The notes under the pieces were generated by a model. The model ran no database searches. It saw only the letters and a list, made by a program, of their open reading frames with translations, and was not told the DNA's origin. A stretch of DNA of 64,000 nt, from NCBI RefSeq assembly GCF_005771525.1, contig NZ_VAVZ01000002.1, forward strand, positions 1-64,000. Reading direction: 5' to 3'. Each line of letters opens with the position of its first letter. The first letter of the stretch is position 1. The DNA comes from Nesterenkonia salmonea. GTDB lineage: Bacteria > Actinomycetota > Actinomycetes > Actinomycetales > Micrococcaceae. The position numbers and the translations under genes are program-made. Below are positions 16,467-25,137 of this stretch, in pieces.

Positions 16467-17363
16467 GTGAACGCGTTTCATGAAGATGCCGGAGGTGGCG
16501 AGAAGGAACCTCGCCGCCACGCCCCCGAACCTGCTCCGGAGAAGCCTCCACGCCCTTCGGTGCCGCAGACCCTGGCGGGGATGCTGACGGCGATCACCGT
16601 GACCTACCTGATGTCCTTCCTTGGGGTCGCTGGCACGGTGATAGGCGTGGGACTGGTGAGTGTCCTCACCGTGTTGGGCAACTTCATGTACTCCTCTGCG
16701 ATCTTCAGCGCTAAGGAAAAGGTGAAGAAGGTTCAGCCAATGAAGCGGGGCCGACCCAAGGCGAAGACCCGATCACAACGTTCGGAGTCGCTGGATGAGA
16801 ATGTGACCGAATTCGGCTACTCCGCTGCGGCTCACACCGGGCCCGGCGCAGATACCTCTGAGTCCTTTGGCTCTGAGTTCCTGGGCTCAGATTCGCGTGA
16901 GCAAGAGACAGTTGATGCAGGGCGGGATGAACAGACCCTTGCCACTGCCGAAAGCGAGGCCGAGTCATCCCCAGGCCGGTTGCGCCAGGCCTGGAAAGTG
17001 ACCATGGAACGCTACGGGCCCAAGAGAATCTTCGGATCGATCGCGCTGGTGTTTGTGCTTCTGGCAGGAACAGTGACGGTGATTGAGCTCTCCGCAGGTC
17101 AGCCTCTGTCTGGCATTGTGCGCAATGAGGACAGCAGCGGCACCTCCTTCTTTGGGGGTTCACGAGGCACCAGCGGTCCGGGCGACGAAGGGGAGGACAC
17201 GGAGATCGAAGAAGACGACACCGGTGAGCTTCCCCCGCCTGAACAGGAGGACATCCAGGAGGAGCCCCCGGCACCCGAGGCTCCCCAGGAAGAAGAAGCC
17301 CCAGTTGAGGAACCCCAGCAGGAACAGCAGCCAGCGCCTAAGGAAGGCGCTCCCGAGGAGTAA
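16467..17363 (+). CDS. Membrane protein with acidic Pro/Glu-rich extracytoplasmic tail
   Basis: 298 residues from GTG 16467. There are hydrophobic segments at about residues 37-75 (one or two helices) and 190-208, with a basic stretch (AKEKVKKVQPMKRGRPKAK) and a Ser/Glu-rich region between. After the last helix come a Gly/Ser stretch and about 60 residues dominated by Glu and Pro. No enzymatic motif is visible. The topology suggests a basic intracellular loop and an exposed acidic stalk. I do not recognise a named family. Confidence 0.65.
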   Translation: MNAFHEDAGGGEKEPRRHAPEPAPEKPPRPSVPQTLAGMLTAITVTYLMSFLGVAGTVIGVGLVSVLTVLGNFMYSSAIFSAKEKVKKVQPMKRGRPKAKTRSQRSESLDENVTEFGYSAAAHTGPGADTSESFGSEFLGSDSREQETVDAGRDEQTLATAESEAESSPGRLRQAWKVTMERYGPKRIFGSIALVFVLLAGTVTVIELSAGQPLSGIVRNEDSSGTSFFGGSRGTSGPGDEGEDTEIEEDDTGELPPPEQEDIQEEPPAPEAPQEEEAPVEEPQQEQQPAPKEGAPEE

Positions 17364-17414
17364 CCACCGGGCTTGATTCTGCCGCTCGGGGAAAATGTTC
17401 CGGGGTAGGGACCC

Positions 17415-19145
17415 TCAGAGTTCCCCAGTGATCTTCTTGTAGGCGGTCGATCGTCCTGAGCCGACTCGTTCCACTGAGAGGCCCTCGAGCTCATTCAGTA
17501 CCTTTTGGGCAGTATTGCGGGAAACTCCGCCCAATTCGGCGAGGTCTTTGGTGCTCATGCTCGAATGAGAGGCCAACCATTCGTCCACAGTCTTTCGCAG
17601 ATCTTGCGGATCCGTGGAGCCGTACCGAAAGAACTTTCGTATCGGGTCGACCATTTTGAGATGAGCGACTAACTCACGCGCAGTAGGACTGAGCACCCAG
17701 ACATCGTCGTAGGGAACCAGAAGAGAAGCCCCATTGACACTTGTCTGAGTTGCTACACGCAAGGCTACCTCGGCACCTTGAGGATCTCTGTGCAGAATTC
17801 GGCCAGCCCTAGGCACGTCTATGAAAGCGTGGTGAAAAAGATGGTCCAGGATCCACGCAAGTCTGGGGTCCCGCTGCCGTTCTGTGGGCCGGATAGCATC
17901 AACGAATTCCACGACGCTGCGGACCGGTTCGCCACCAACCAAAGTGGTCTCCACGTGTGGTCCGGCGGTCTCCACGATGTGAGGAATTCGGTGACCCAGG
18001 ACAATCATGGCCTGGTACATGCGGTCTACCCCTAGCCCCTCTTTTTCCACCAAGCCCAACGCGCGGAAGGCGTCAGCCAGAGCGGGATAGCGTGCGTGGC
18101 GTTCGGCCAAGATGTTCTCTGACGTCACTCCCCCCGTAAAGGCACCTGGGCTTCGCACCTCGAGCATGCTGTCCAGATCGAACCATCGAACCTCGGTGGG
18201 CTCTTGACTGTCCCAATCACGGTGGATCAAGCCATTGAGGATGGCTTCTCTAGCGGCGCTGCGCGGGACCCTGCGGATACTGCGATGCGTGAAGCCTTGC
18301 TCCAAAGTCATGTGATCGTTAGCGATATCCAAGGCGGTTTGTATGGTCTCCAGCTGATCCAGCAGACTCTGGTCGGCGTCCGGCAGCAGCCGGTTAGTGA
18401 CCTGTCCGCCTGGAAGGTCGAAAGTGGTCAGCTCCACCAATGTTCTTCCTGCCGGAGTCAGCAGCAGCTCTCCGGCGATAGAGAGGTACTCTCCACGCAA
18501 TACTCCGAGGCGTTGCAGCGCCTGACGCTCGTCAAGAGGTTCACCGTCTTTGGCGAACTGGTCCTTAAGAATCTTCCACGAGCCGGAGGTAATCGCCGAT
18601 GGCATAGTTGAAGACTCGGCTGCCATGACATCCACGTTGAGTGCTTCCTGCCGATGAATCCACCATTCTGAGCGGTCTACCGGAACGCAGCGATCGGCTA
18701 CTCGCCATCGAATCCGATCGCTGGTGTCTTCAACGACAGTAGGAGACTCAGCCACATAGATCGCCAGCACTCGTTGACCACCGACAGTGTGTGCGGCAAT
18801 AGAAGGTGCGACGTCCACCGCCTTATGAACAGCCTGTCTAAGCCATTCCTCATCAAGTGCTGTTCCCAATATGCGGCCCGTTTTGTCCTCCACTCCGAGA
18901 ATCAGCACTCCTCCGCCCTTGGTGTTGGCGAAACAAGCGACTTCATCAGCAAGCTTCGTAGCTGCTACTTGATTCTGCGACTGCCCGGGTTCCAGTTGTC
19001 CACGGATCCGACGACCTGCTTCTTCCTTGAAATCGAGGCCCTCCTTCTCTTGGATCTGAGGTAGGTAGCCGTCTTGTTCCGCTGCGAGCAGTCCCCTCAC
19101 CATGTCTTGCAATTCGCGTCGACGTTGCAGTCCGCTGGCTGGCAT
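17415..19145 (-). CDS. Schlafen/AlbA-domain ATP-binding protein with C-terminal HTH
   Basis: 576 residues from ATG 19145; an upstream GTG at 19175 would add 10 residues but overlaps a repeated promoter-region motif. The N-terminal GLDFKEEAG, LADEVACFANTKGGGVLILG and GVEDKTGRILG blocks are the Schlafen AlbA_2 divergent ATPase domain. The middle has SAAREAILNGLIHRDW and GLGVDRM, as in AlbA-associated GHKL-like regions, and the end (TKDLAELGGVSRNTAQKVLNEL) is a winged helix. Proteins of this layout are regulators or defence-associated factors of mostly unknown function. No clear partner gene lies beside it. The array of GTGAGAGAAA motifs upstream may be its own operator. Confidence 0.8.
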   Translation of the reverse strand: MPASGLQRRRELQDMVRGLLAAEQDGYLPQIQEKEGLDFKEEAGRRIRGQLEPGQSQNQVAATKLADEVACFANTKGGGVLILGVEDKTGRILGTALDEEWLRQAVHKAVDVAPSIAAHTVGGQRVLAIYVAESPTVVEDTSDRIRWRVADRCVPVDRSEWWIHRQEALNVDVMAAESSTMPSAITSGSWKILKDQFAKDGEPLDERQALQRLGVLRGEYLSIAGELLLTPAGRTLVELTTFDLPGGQVTNRLLPDADQSLLDQLETIQTALDIANDHMTLEQGFTHRSIRRVPRSAAREAILNGLIHRDWDSQEPTEVRWFDLDSMLEVRSPGAFTGGVTSENILAERHARYPALADAFRALGLVEKEGLGVDRMYQAMIVLGHRIPHIVETAGPHVETTLVGGEPVRSVVEFVDAIRPTERQRDPRLAWILDHLFHHAFIDVPRAGRILHRDPQGAEVALRVATQTSVNGASLLVPYDDVWVLSPTARELVAHLKMVDPIRKFFRYGSTDPQDLRKTVDEWLASHSSMSTKDLAELGGVSRNTAQKVLNELEGLSVERVGSGRSTAYKKITGEL

Positions 19146-19155
19146 AGTGCATCTC

Positions 19156-19306
19156 GTTTCTCTCACAGAACTCACCCAAAGTGGAGGCCTTGCGAGAAAG
19201 GGTACCCCTTTTCTCGCAAGAATGGCGCCTTTTGAGAGAAACGTGAGAGAGAACGGTGTGCTTTTCTCTCACTGAAGCCTCAGTTGGGCGCGAACGTGAG
19301 AGAAAA
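19156..19306. promoter_or_regulatory. Array of GTGAGAGAAA motifs upstream of the Schlafen-type gene
   Basis: GTGAGAGAAA-like motifs occur at 19156-19166 (reverse), 19233-19242, 19243-19254, 19262-19272 (reverse) and 19296-19306. The last two form an 11-bp perfect inverted repeat. Between them, 19189-19220 is a near-perfect palindrome with arms CTTGCGAGAAA and TTTCTCGCAAG. Such density within 150 bases suggests a multi-site operator. Confidence 0.6.
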
Positions 19307-19341
19307 AGTCCACATGTGCCCTACTGGGGCTTCACGCACAC

Positions 19342-19382
19342 AGAGAACCCCCAGTGGATATCTCATACACCAGGGGTTCTCT
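19342..19382. terminator. Hairpin after the permease gene
   Basis: Perfect 10-bp arms AGAGAACCCC (19342-19351) and GGGGTTCTCT (19373-19382) with a 21-base loop, about 55 bases beyond the permease stop. It probably ends that transcript. Confidence 0.5.
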
Positions 19383-19436
19383 TCATACCTGCCTACTCAA
19401 GGTGAGCAGGCGGCGTCGTACTCCTCTTGAATGTTC

Positions 19437-22120
19437 CTACTGGGCGGAGAGCCCCGCCGCAGGTGGGGTGCGGGACAAGGCGCGTGCCGGGAGGAACGAG
19501 GCCAGGGCAGCAGCCACAAGAGTCGCTGCCCAGATCAAGCCCATGCGGTCCCACGGGACACTCAGCGTCATAGTGATGCCCTCCGCAGCCACCAGGGAAC
19601 TGACACCGCCCCAGGCAAAGAACGCCCCCAGACCACTGCCCAGCACCAGCGCAACGCCCGCCATCAGCAGCGCCTCCAGAGTGACCAGTGCGCCGACGGA
19701 TCCGCGCGTCATCCCCATGGCACGCAGCAGGGCGGCCTCACGGCGACGTTCCAGAACGGACAGGGCCAGGGTGTTGCTCACACCCACCACCGACACCAGG
19801 ACTGAGGCGGCAAGCAGCACCAGCACGATCACCAAGACAGTGTCGATGACCTGGGCGTACACCGCTCGCTCCGTGGCAGCGTCCAGAGAGACCTCCCCGG
19901 CGAACGCTTCCGCCTCACTGCCCAACCGGTTGATGTCGCCCATGCTGGCCGACTCGGCGGTACGCATCACTGTGATGCCCGCACTGTCTTCGAAGGCCCA
20001 GGATTCACCGGCTTCAACCATGGCCTCAGGCAGCACCACGGTATCCGCCGGAACCCACGACGCCGGGACAGCCCGCACCGTGGTGCCCGCCTCCGATGAT
20101 CCGTTCGCAGCATTGCCACCGGGTGTGAGCGTGACCTCCGCGGACTCCACCATCCGGTCCTGGATCAGGTCAGTGGCGATCAGTGCGAAAGTTTCTCCGC
20201 TGTTTTGGTCCTGGAACACCGACTCGCTCCGGGCGACCTCACTGATCACCGAATCTTCCGCGAAGACGACCCGACCCTCCACAGAATTTCCATCCAGCTC
20301 TGCCGCGTCAATGCTCGCTTCCGCACCGGGAAGCACCTGGTGCCTCTCCACGATGGATGAGTCCTCCGCCATCTGCTCCACCGATTCAGATGCGACGTCC
20401 AGACTCGCGTCGATAGGGTTCCGCTCCGCCAGTTCCTCGCTCAGTGAATGCTGAGCGGTCATCGCGCCCATGGTCATCGTGGACACCAGAGTGACCCCGA
20501 TCAACAATGCGGAGGTGGTGACCGCGGTACGGCCTGGCATGGCGCGCGCATTCTGACCGGCCAAGCGGCCCGGTACCTTCAGACCCGGCACTCGGGAAGC
20601 GAGCTGCCCCAGGAGGGCAACGGCACGTGGAACCAGGAACCGGCCCATGAGCAGAACCCCAGTGAATCCGATGAGGGCACCTGCGGCACCCAACAACGGC
20701 TATGGATGAGCGCCGAAAGTAGCACCCCACCGAGACCACCCGCGGCAAGAAGCACACCCAAAACGGTGCGCACCCAGGGGATCCGTTTGGGACCAGCGGA
20801 GATCTCAACCGGTCGTAGAGCCTCCATGGGGGATGTCCGCCCGGCCTTCAGCGCCGGCATTACCGCCGCCAGCACGGTCACCGCAACACCCAGTAGCAGT
20901 CCGGTGACGACGGCGAGCACACTGAGTTGCGCTGAGGAGAAGCTCTCCAGCCAGAATCGCTGCGCGACAGTGGCGATGCCCACCGCGGCCGACCATCCCA
21001 GCAGGACGCCGAGCACGCCACCGCCCACACCAAGCAGCGCACCTTCGGCCACAGTGGCTCGGCGGAGCTGACCCGCCGTGGCCCCCACAGCCCTCAGCAG
21101 CGCCATCGTCCGGGAGCGAGAAGCGACCAGCACCTGGAACGTATTGGAGATGACGAGACTGGCGACGAACACTGCGATCGCGCCGAAACCCAGTCCAATA
21201 CTCAGCAGCGCCGTCGACTGTCCTGTCAGATCAGCGACCCAGGCGTCAATGATCTGCTGCTGGGTGCGGATGTCAACCCCAGCGACGACGAGGCTGCCGT
21301 CGGGCTGTGTGAAAATCTGGGCGGCGTCGTCATCACTGCCGGTATCAGTGGGGAGTTCCCCGTTGTCGATCATGGCTGCGACGACGTCAGCGATCTGCTG
21401 CTGCAGCTCCTCCTGTGCTTGCGTATCGCCGTGATCCTCCCCTGTCATCGCGACCCGGAGGGAGGTCGGGGTCTGGTCGGCATCCAGAGACTCAAGACCT
21501 TCGGAGCTCACGTAGCCACTGACTGTCCGGTGGTAGCCGGACGCGAGGCCCGAGACCGTGAGCTCTGCGGAGCCCTCTTCCACATTGCCTGATTCTGCGT
21601 TGAAACGCTCAGTGGCGACCTGCATGGTGTCACCGACGCCGAGATTGTTCGCCTCGGCGAAGTCTGTGACCAGGAGGATCTGGTCATCCTGCTCGGGTAG
21701 GGACCCTTCGGCGACGTCCATAGTGCGCGTTTCCGGCAGATCCCCCGCGAGCAGCATGCTGTCCACGCCTGAGCTTTCGCCCTGGAGGAACACAAAGCTG
21801 AGCGCCTCCGCCTCAGCGACGGCATCAAGCTCGCTGATGGCATCAGCCAGCTGCTGGTCAGGACGGTCACCAGATGAGGTCTCTGATGTTCCCGCTTCCT
21901 CGGCCGCGTTCTGCGCCCAGGTGAGCGCCTCAGCGTTGACCACCAGGTCCGCACCCTCGGCATCGGCCACAGCCTGAGCCTCCATAGTGCGGTTAAAGGA
22001 GCCGAGCAGAATCAAGGCCGTGACGACGAACGCCACGGAGATCACGACGGCGGCACCGGCGGCCCACAGCCGCTTCCCGCCTGAGCGCAGATTGGTGCGC
22101 AGTACTGGGCTGCCGATCAT
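19437..22120 (-). pseudogene. FtsX-type ABC transporter permease with frameshift
   Basis: Two frames together make one MacB/FtsX-like permease of about 895 residues with two FtsX blocks. The upstream frame (22120 to 20579) has the first TM helix, a large extracytoplasmic domain and four-helix block, and reads through GVLLSALIHS before leaving the family pattern near 20700. The downstream frame (from about 20699 to 19437) resumes with LLGAAGALIGFTGVLLMG and carries the second FtsX block. Adding one C in the run at 20698-20699 would give IHSPLLGAAG, an uninterrupted protein. This is either a genuine one-base deletion or an assembly error. The ATPase gene overlaps the start by one base. Confidence 0.85.
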
Positions 22121-22932
22121 CAGGAGACACCCCCGTCGGTGGCCTGCCCTGCAGCTGGTGCGCCAACAACAGATCCGGCGTGGAGCATAGCCGCGGCGAG
22201 CTCTTCAGCTGAGGGTTCTTCCCGTGTCTGCACTACGCGACCATCGGCCAGCAGCACGGTGCTGTCGGCAACTGCGGCCGCGGCGGCGTCGTGCGTGACC
22301 ATAATGACTGTCTGCCCGAACTCATCCACCGCAGTGCGCAGCAGATCCAACACCTCCGCCCCGGAGGCCTGGTCCAAGTTTCCGGTGGGCTCATCTGCAA
22401 AGACCACGCTGGGCCGGGCGACCAGCGCCCGCGCCACAGCAACCCGCTGCTGCTGACCCCCTGAGAGTTCAAAGGGCCGGTGGTGCAACCGATCTGTGAG
22501 CCCCAAACGGTCCACCACGTGGCGGAAGAACGTCTTGTCGACTTGGGCACGGCCACCCAGGGAGGACGGAAGAACAATATTCTCCTCAGCCGTCATGGCG
22601 GGGATGAGGTTATAGGCCTGGAAGATGAACCCGATGCTGTCGCGCCGGACCCTGGTGAGTTGTTTTTCCGTCAGGCCAGTCAAGCTGATGGGCCCACGGT
22701 CAGTGGCCAGGGTGATATCCCCGCCATCCGGTGTGTCCAACCCCGCCAACACGTGCATCAGTGTGGACTTACCTGACCCGGAAGGCCCCATGACCGCTGT
22801 GAAACGGCCAGCGGGGAAGCTGACGGTGAGGTTCTGCAGGGGCCGGACCGCGGCATTGCCTGCCCCGTAAGTCTTGGTGAGAGCCTCGGCGCGCACTGCT
22901 GCCTGGACTGTTGTTTTCGCTAGTGTGGTCAT
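22120..22932 (-). CDS. ABC transporter ATP-binding protein (MacB/LolD type)
   Basis: 270 residues from ATG 22932; a longer frame adds 12 residues. Walker A GPSGSGKST, Q-loop FIFQAYNLIP, signature LSGGQQQRVAVARAL, Walker B VVFADEPTGNLD and H-loop MVTHD are all intact. The class normally partners with FtsX-like permeases that extrude peptides, antibiotics or lipids. Its stop overlaps the start of the permease gene downstream. Since that permease is frameshifted, the ATPase may currently lack a functional partner. Confidence 0.93.
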   Translation of the reverse strand: MTTLAKTTVQAAVRAEALTKTYGAGNAAVRPLQNLTVSFPAGRFTAVMGPSGSGKSTLMHVLAGLDTPDGGDITLATDRGPISLTGLTEKQLTRVRRDSIGFIFQAYNLIPAMTAEENIVLPSSLGGRAQVDKTFFRHVVDRLGLTDRLHHRPFELSGGQQQRVAVARALVARPSVVFADEPTGNLDQASGAEVLDLLRTAVDEFGQTVIMVTHDAAAAAVADSTVLLADGRVVQTREEPSAEELAAAMLHAGSVVGAPAAGQATDGGVS

Positions 22933-23070
22933 GGTCTCCACGCTACGAACGCGGGCCGTGCCAGACATCGGATCAGAGGATGGTTCTCATCTCATCCTGA
23001 GGTAGGAGCTCATGGACGTGGGCAGCCTGGACTCTCGAGTACCGCGAGTAGCCTAGGCCCTCTGAGCAGC

Positions 23071-23110
23071 AGAAGACCCCGGCGCGAAACCTGCTGCACC
23101 GGGGTCTTCT
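23071..23110 (-). terminator. Terminator of yceI
   Basis: Perfect 12-bp arms AGAAGACCCCGG (23071-23082) and CCGGGGTCTTCT (23099-23110) with a 16-base loop, 53 bases past the yceI stop. A strong hairpin. Confidence 0.75.
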
Positions 23111-23162
23111 TGGAAGCCGCCAGCCAAGGGGAAAGCTGGCGGCGGCGTCGTGCTCTAGGGAA

Positions 23163-23702
23163 TTACTCGCCCTGGTGGACGAAGGCAACATCAAGGTCGA
23201 GCTTGACCTTGTCACTGACCAGGACACCGCCGGCCTCGAGGGCTGCGTTCCAGGTCAGGCCGAACTCCTTGCGGGAGATGGTGGTGGTGGCGGAGAAACC
23301 GGCGCGCGTCATGCCGAAGGGGTCCACAGCCTGGCCGCCGAACTCGACCTCAAAGGTCACGGTCTTGGACACGCCGCGGATGGTCAGCTCGCCGGTGAGG
23401 TCGAATACCTCGCCGGAAGGCTTCACGCTGGTGGCCACGAACGTCAGCTCGGGGTACTTCTCGGCGTGCAGGAAGTCCTCACCCTTGACGTGGCCGTCGC
23501 GGTTTTCGTCCTTGGAGTTGAAGGAGTCAGCGCGGACCACGGCGTTGACGTCGGCTGAGCCGTCTTCGCTGACCTGCAGAGTGCCGGTGGACTCTTCGAA
23601 AATGGCGCGCACACGGGAGATGCCGGCGTGGCGGACGCTGAGGCCGATCTCAGAGTGGGAACCGTCCAGGGTCCAGGTGCCAGGGGTCAGAGTGATTGCC
23701 AT
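23163..23702 (-). CDS. YceI-family lipid-binding-like protein
   Basis: 179 residues from ATG 23702, with AAGGAGA ahead of it. It begins TPGTWTLDGSHSEIGLSVRH, then SFNSKDENRDGHVKGEDFL, FDLTGELTIRGVSKTV and FGMTRAGFSATTTISRKEFG, all hallmarks of the YceI lipocalin-like barrel. No signal peptide is seen, so it is probably cytoplasmic. Family members bind long-chain isoprenoids or amides; some respond to stress. Transcription is probably monocistronic, bounded by a strong terminator and a palindromic upstream site. Confidence 0.92.
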   Translation of the reverse strand: MAITLTPGTWTLDGSHSEIGLSVRHAGISRVRAIFEESTGTLQVSEDGSADVNAVVRADSFNSKDENRDGHVKGEDFLHAEKYPELTFVATSVKPSGEVFDLTGELTIRGVSKTVTFEVEFGGQAVDPFGMTRAGFSATTTISRKEFGLTWNAALEAGGVLVSDKVKLDLDVAFVHQGE

Positions 23703-23809
23703 GGTGATGATCTCCTTCTTTTGGGTTTTGGGGTGACTACTGCTCGCGCGGAGCTGCCCGCAGGTGTTCCGCGGTTCGTTGGGTGACAACTCACCCCAAG
23801 CCGATTTTA

Positions 23810-23823
23810 TTTCAAAATTGAAA
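23810..23823. promoter_or_regulatory. MarR-like palindrome upstream of yceI
   Basis: TTTCAAAATTGAAA is a perfect 14-bp palindrome in an AT-rich stretch about 108 bases before the yceI start. It looks like the site of a MarR-type dimer. No MarR gene is in the window. Confidence 0.45.
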
Positions 23824-24055
23824 AAGTTTACGTGGAGTTCACGATCTGGTTGCCATGCGGGGTCGGGCTCTTGCGGCGCCCCTGGCGCGGAATAGCGTCT
23901 CTAGATATGGGAAACTAGGCGCGTTTTCGGCGTCGTTTCCCACATCCCGAGACATTCTGTGGGGTGGCGGCCCCAGGCGGCGGGCCGAGCGGCCAGCGCG
24001 GTGCCGGGCCGGGCCGGGCCGGGCCGGGCCGGGCCGGGCCGGGCCGGGCGGGAGG
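23824..24055. other. GC-rich spacer with hairpin
   Basis: No gene is seen. TGGGAAAC at 23908-23915 and GTTTCCCA at 23935-23942 form an 8-bp inverted repeat that could end the lacI-type transcript, and the (GGGCC) repeat follows towards the regulator gene. Confidence 0.4.
24006..24045. repeat. Pentanucleotide tandem repeat (GGGCC)x8
   Basis: Eight perfect GGGCC units, then GGGCG, end 10 bases before the LacI-type stop codon on the opposite strand. The tract is self-complementary in part and could slip or fold. Confidence 0.95.
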
Positions 24056-25060
24056 TTACGCGGAGTCGCGCGGGATGAGTTCCGTGGGGAGGATGACGTG
24101 CTCCACCTGCTGGCCCTTCAGCAGCGTCAGCAGCATCTCCACCGCCGTGCTGGCCATGCCGGAAGTGGTGCTGAGCACCGTAGTCAGCGGAGGTCTGGTC
24201 AGTTTGGCCATCTGGGAATCGTCGAAACCCACCACCGCCACATCTTCCGGCACCGAAATGCCGCGCCCTTGCAGTTCCTGAATGACGGAGACCGCCATGA
24301 GGTCACTGGCGGCGAAGACACCATCGAGGTTGGGTTCGCGCTCTAACAACCGCAGCATCTTCTCACCACCGCTGGCGGCCGTGAAGTCTCCGTACTCCAC
24401 CAGATCATCTGCAAGACCGGCGTGGGTCATCGCGCGGCGCCACCCGGTGAGTCGGTCATAACCGGAAGCCATGTCCTGCGGGCCAGCTACGGTGCCGATC
24501 CGGCGCCGGCCACCGTCGATCAACCGCTGGGCGGCGAGCATCCCTCCAGTCACATTGTCCACATCCACATAGGGCAGGCCCACGTCCCCGGCGTGGGGCC
24601 GGCCGATGTAGACCGCCGGAAGCTGGATCTCACGTAGGACATCAGTGATGCCGTCATCACGGTGGTGCGAAACCACAATGGCCCCATCGGTGTACCCACC
24701 GCGGAGGTACCGGTCAATCTTGTCTCGCTTGCCTGGCGGCGCCACGGCCAGCAGCACCTGGACGGGAGAATCAGCCAGCTTGGTGTAGATCGCACCCAAA
24801 ATGGCTGAGAAGAACGGATCGGAGAACACCCTCTCCTCCGCCTCCGGGACGACGACGGCAATGGAGTCAGCATCCGGGCGCACCAATGACCGGGCCGCAC
24901 GGTTGGGCCGGTAGCCAAGGTCCCGGATGGAGGCCTGGACTGCCTCGCGGGCGGCCTGCCCCACACGGGGGTCCGCATTGACGACCCGGGACGCCGTGGC
25001 GCGTGAGACTCCGGCGCGGGCGGCAACATCCTCCAAAGTGGGCAGGCGCTTAGCGGGCAC
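24056..25060 (-). CDS. LacI-family regulator, CebR-like
   Basis: 334 residues from GTG 25060, which has GGAAAGGA before it; the longer frame adds 22 basic residues without family similarity. The LacI helix-turn-helix is LEDVAARAGVSRATASRVVN at about residues 8-27, and the hinge region is GYRPNRAARSL. The periplasmic-binding-protein-like effector domain follows (SDLMAVSVIQ, VVGFDDSQMAKLTRPPLTTV). It closes a cluster of sugar ABC transporter and GH1 glucosidase genes, the order seen with CebR-type cellobiose repressors. The matching operator palindrome lies upstream of the binding-protein gene. Confidence 0.9.
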   Translation of the reverse strand: MPAKRLPTLEDVAARAGVSRATASRVVNADPRVGQAAREAVQASIRDLGYRPNRAARSLVRPDADSIAVVVPEAEERVFSDPFFSAILGAIYTKLADSPVQVLLAVAPPGKRDKIDRYLRGGYTDGAIVVSHHRDDGITDVLREIQLPAVYIGRPHAGDVGLPYVDVDNVTGGMLAAQRLIDGGRRRIGTVAGPQDMASGYDRLTGWRRAMTHAGLADDLVEYGDFTAASGGEKMLRLLEREPNLDGVFAASDLMAVSVIQELQGRGISVPEDVAVVGFDDSQMAKLTRPPLTTVLSTTSGMASTAVEMLLTLLKGQQVEHVILPTELIPRDSA

Positions 25061-25137
25061 AGTTTCCTTTCCGGCAGCGCGCACGTGCCGCGCTCGCCTC
25101 TGAGGCCGGCTAGCGCCGACCTTCACACCTTAGGGCC

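Noticed and set aside
19189-19220. Palindrome as a simple terminator
   Set aside because: It lies upstream of the Schlafen-type gene among repeated motifs, so an operator role is more likely than transcript ending.
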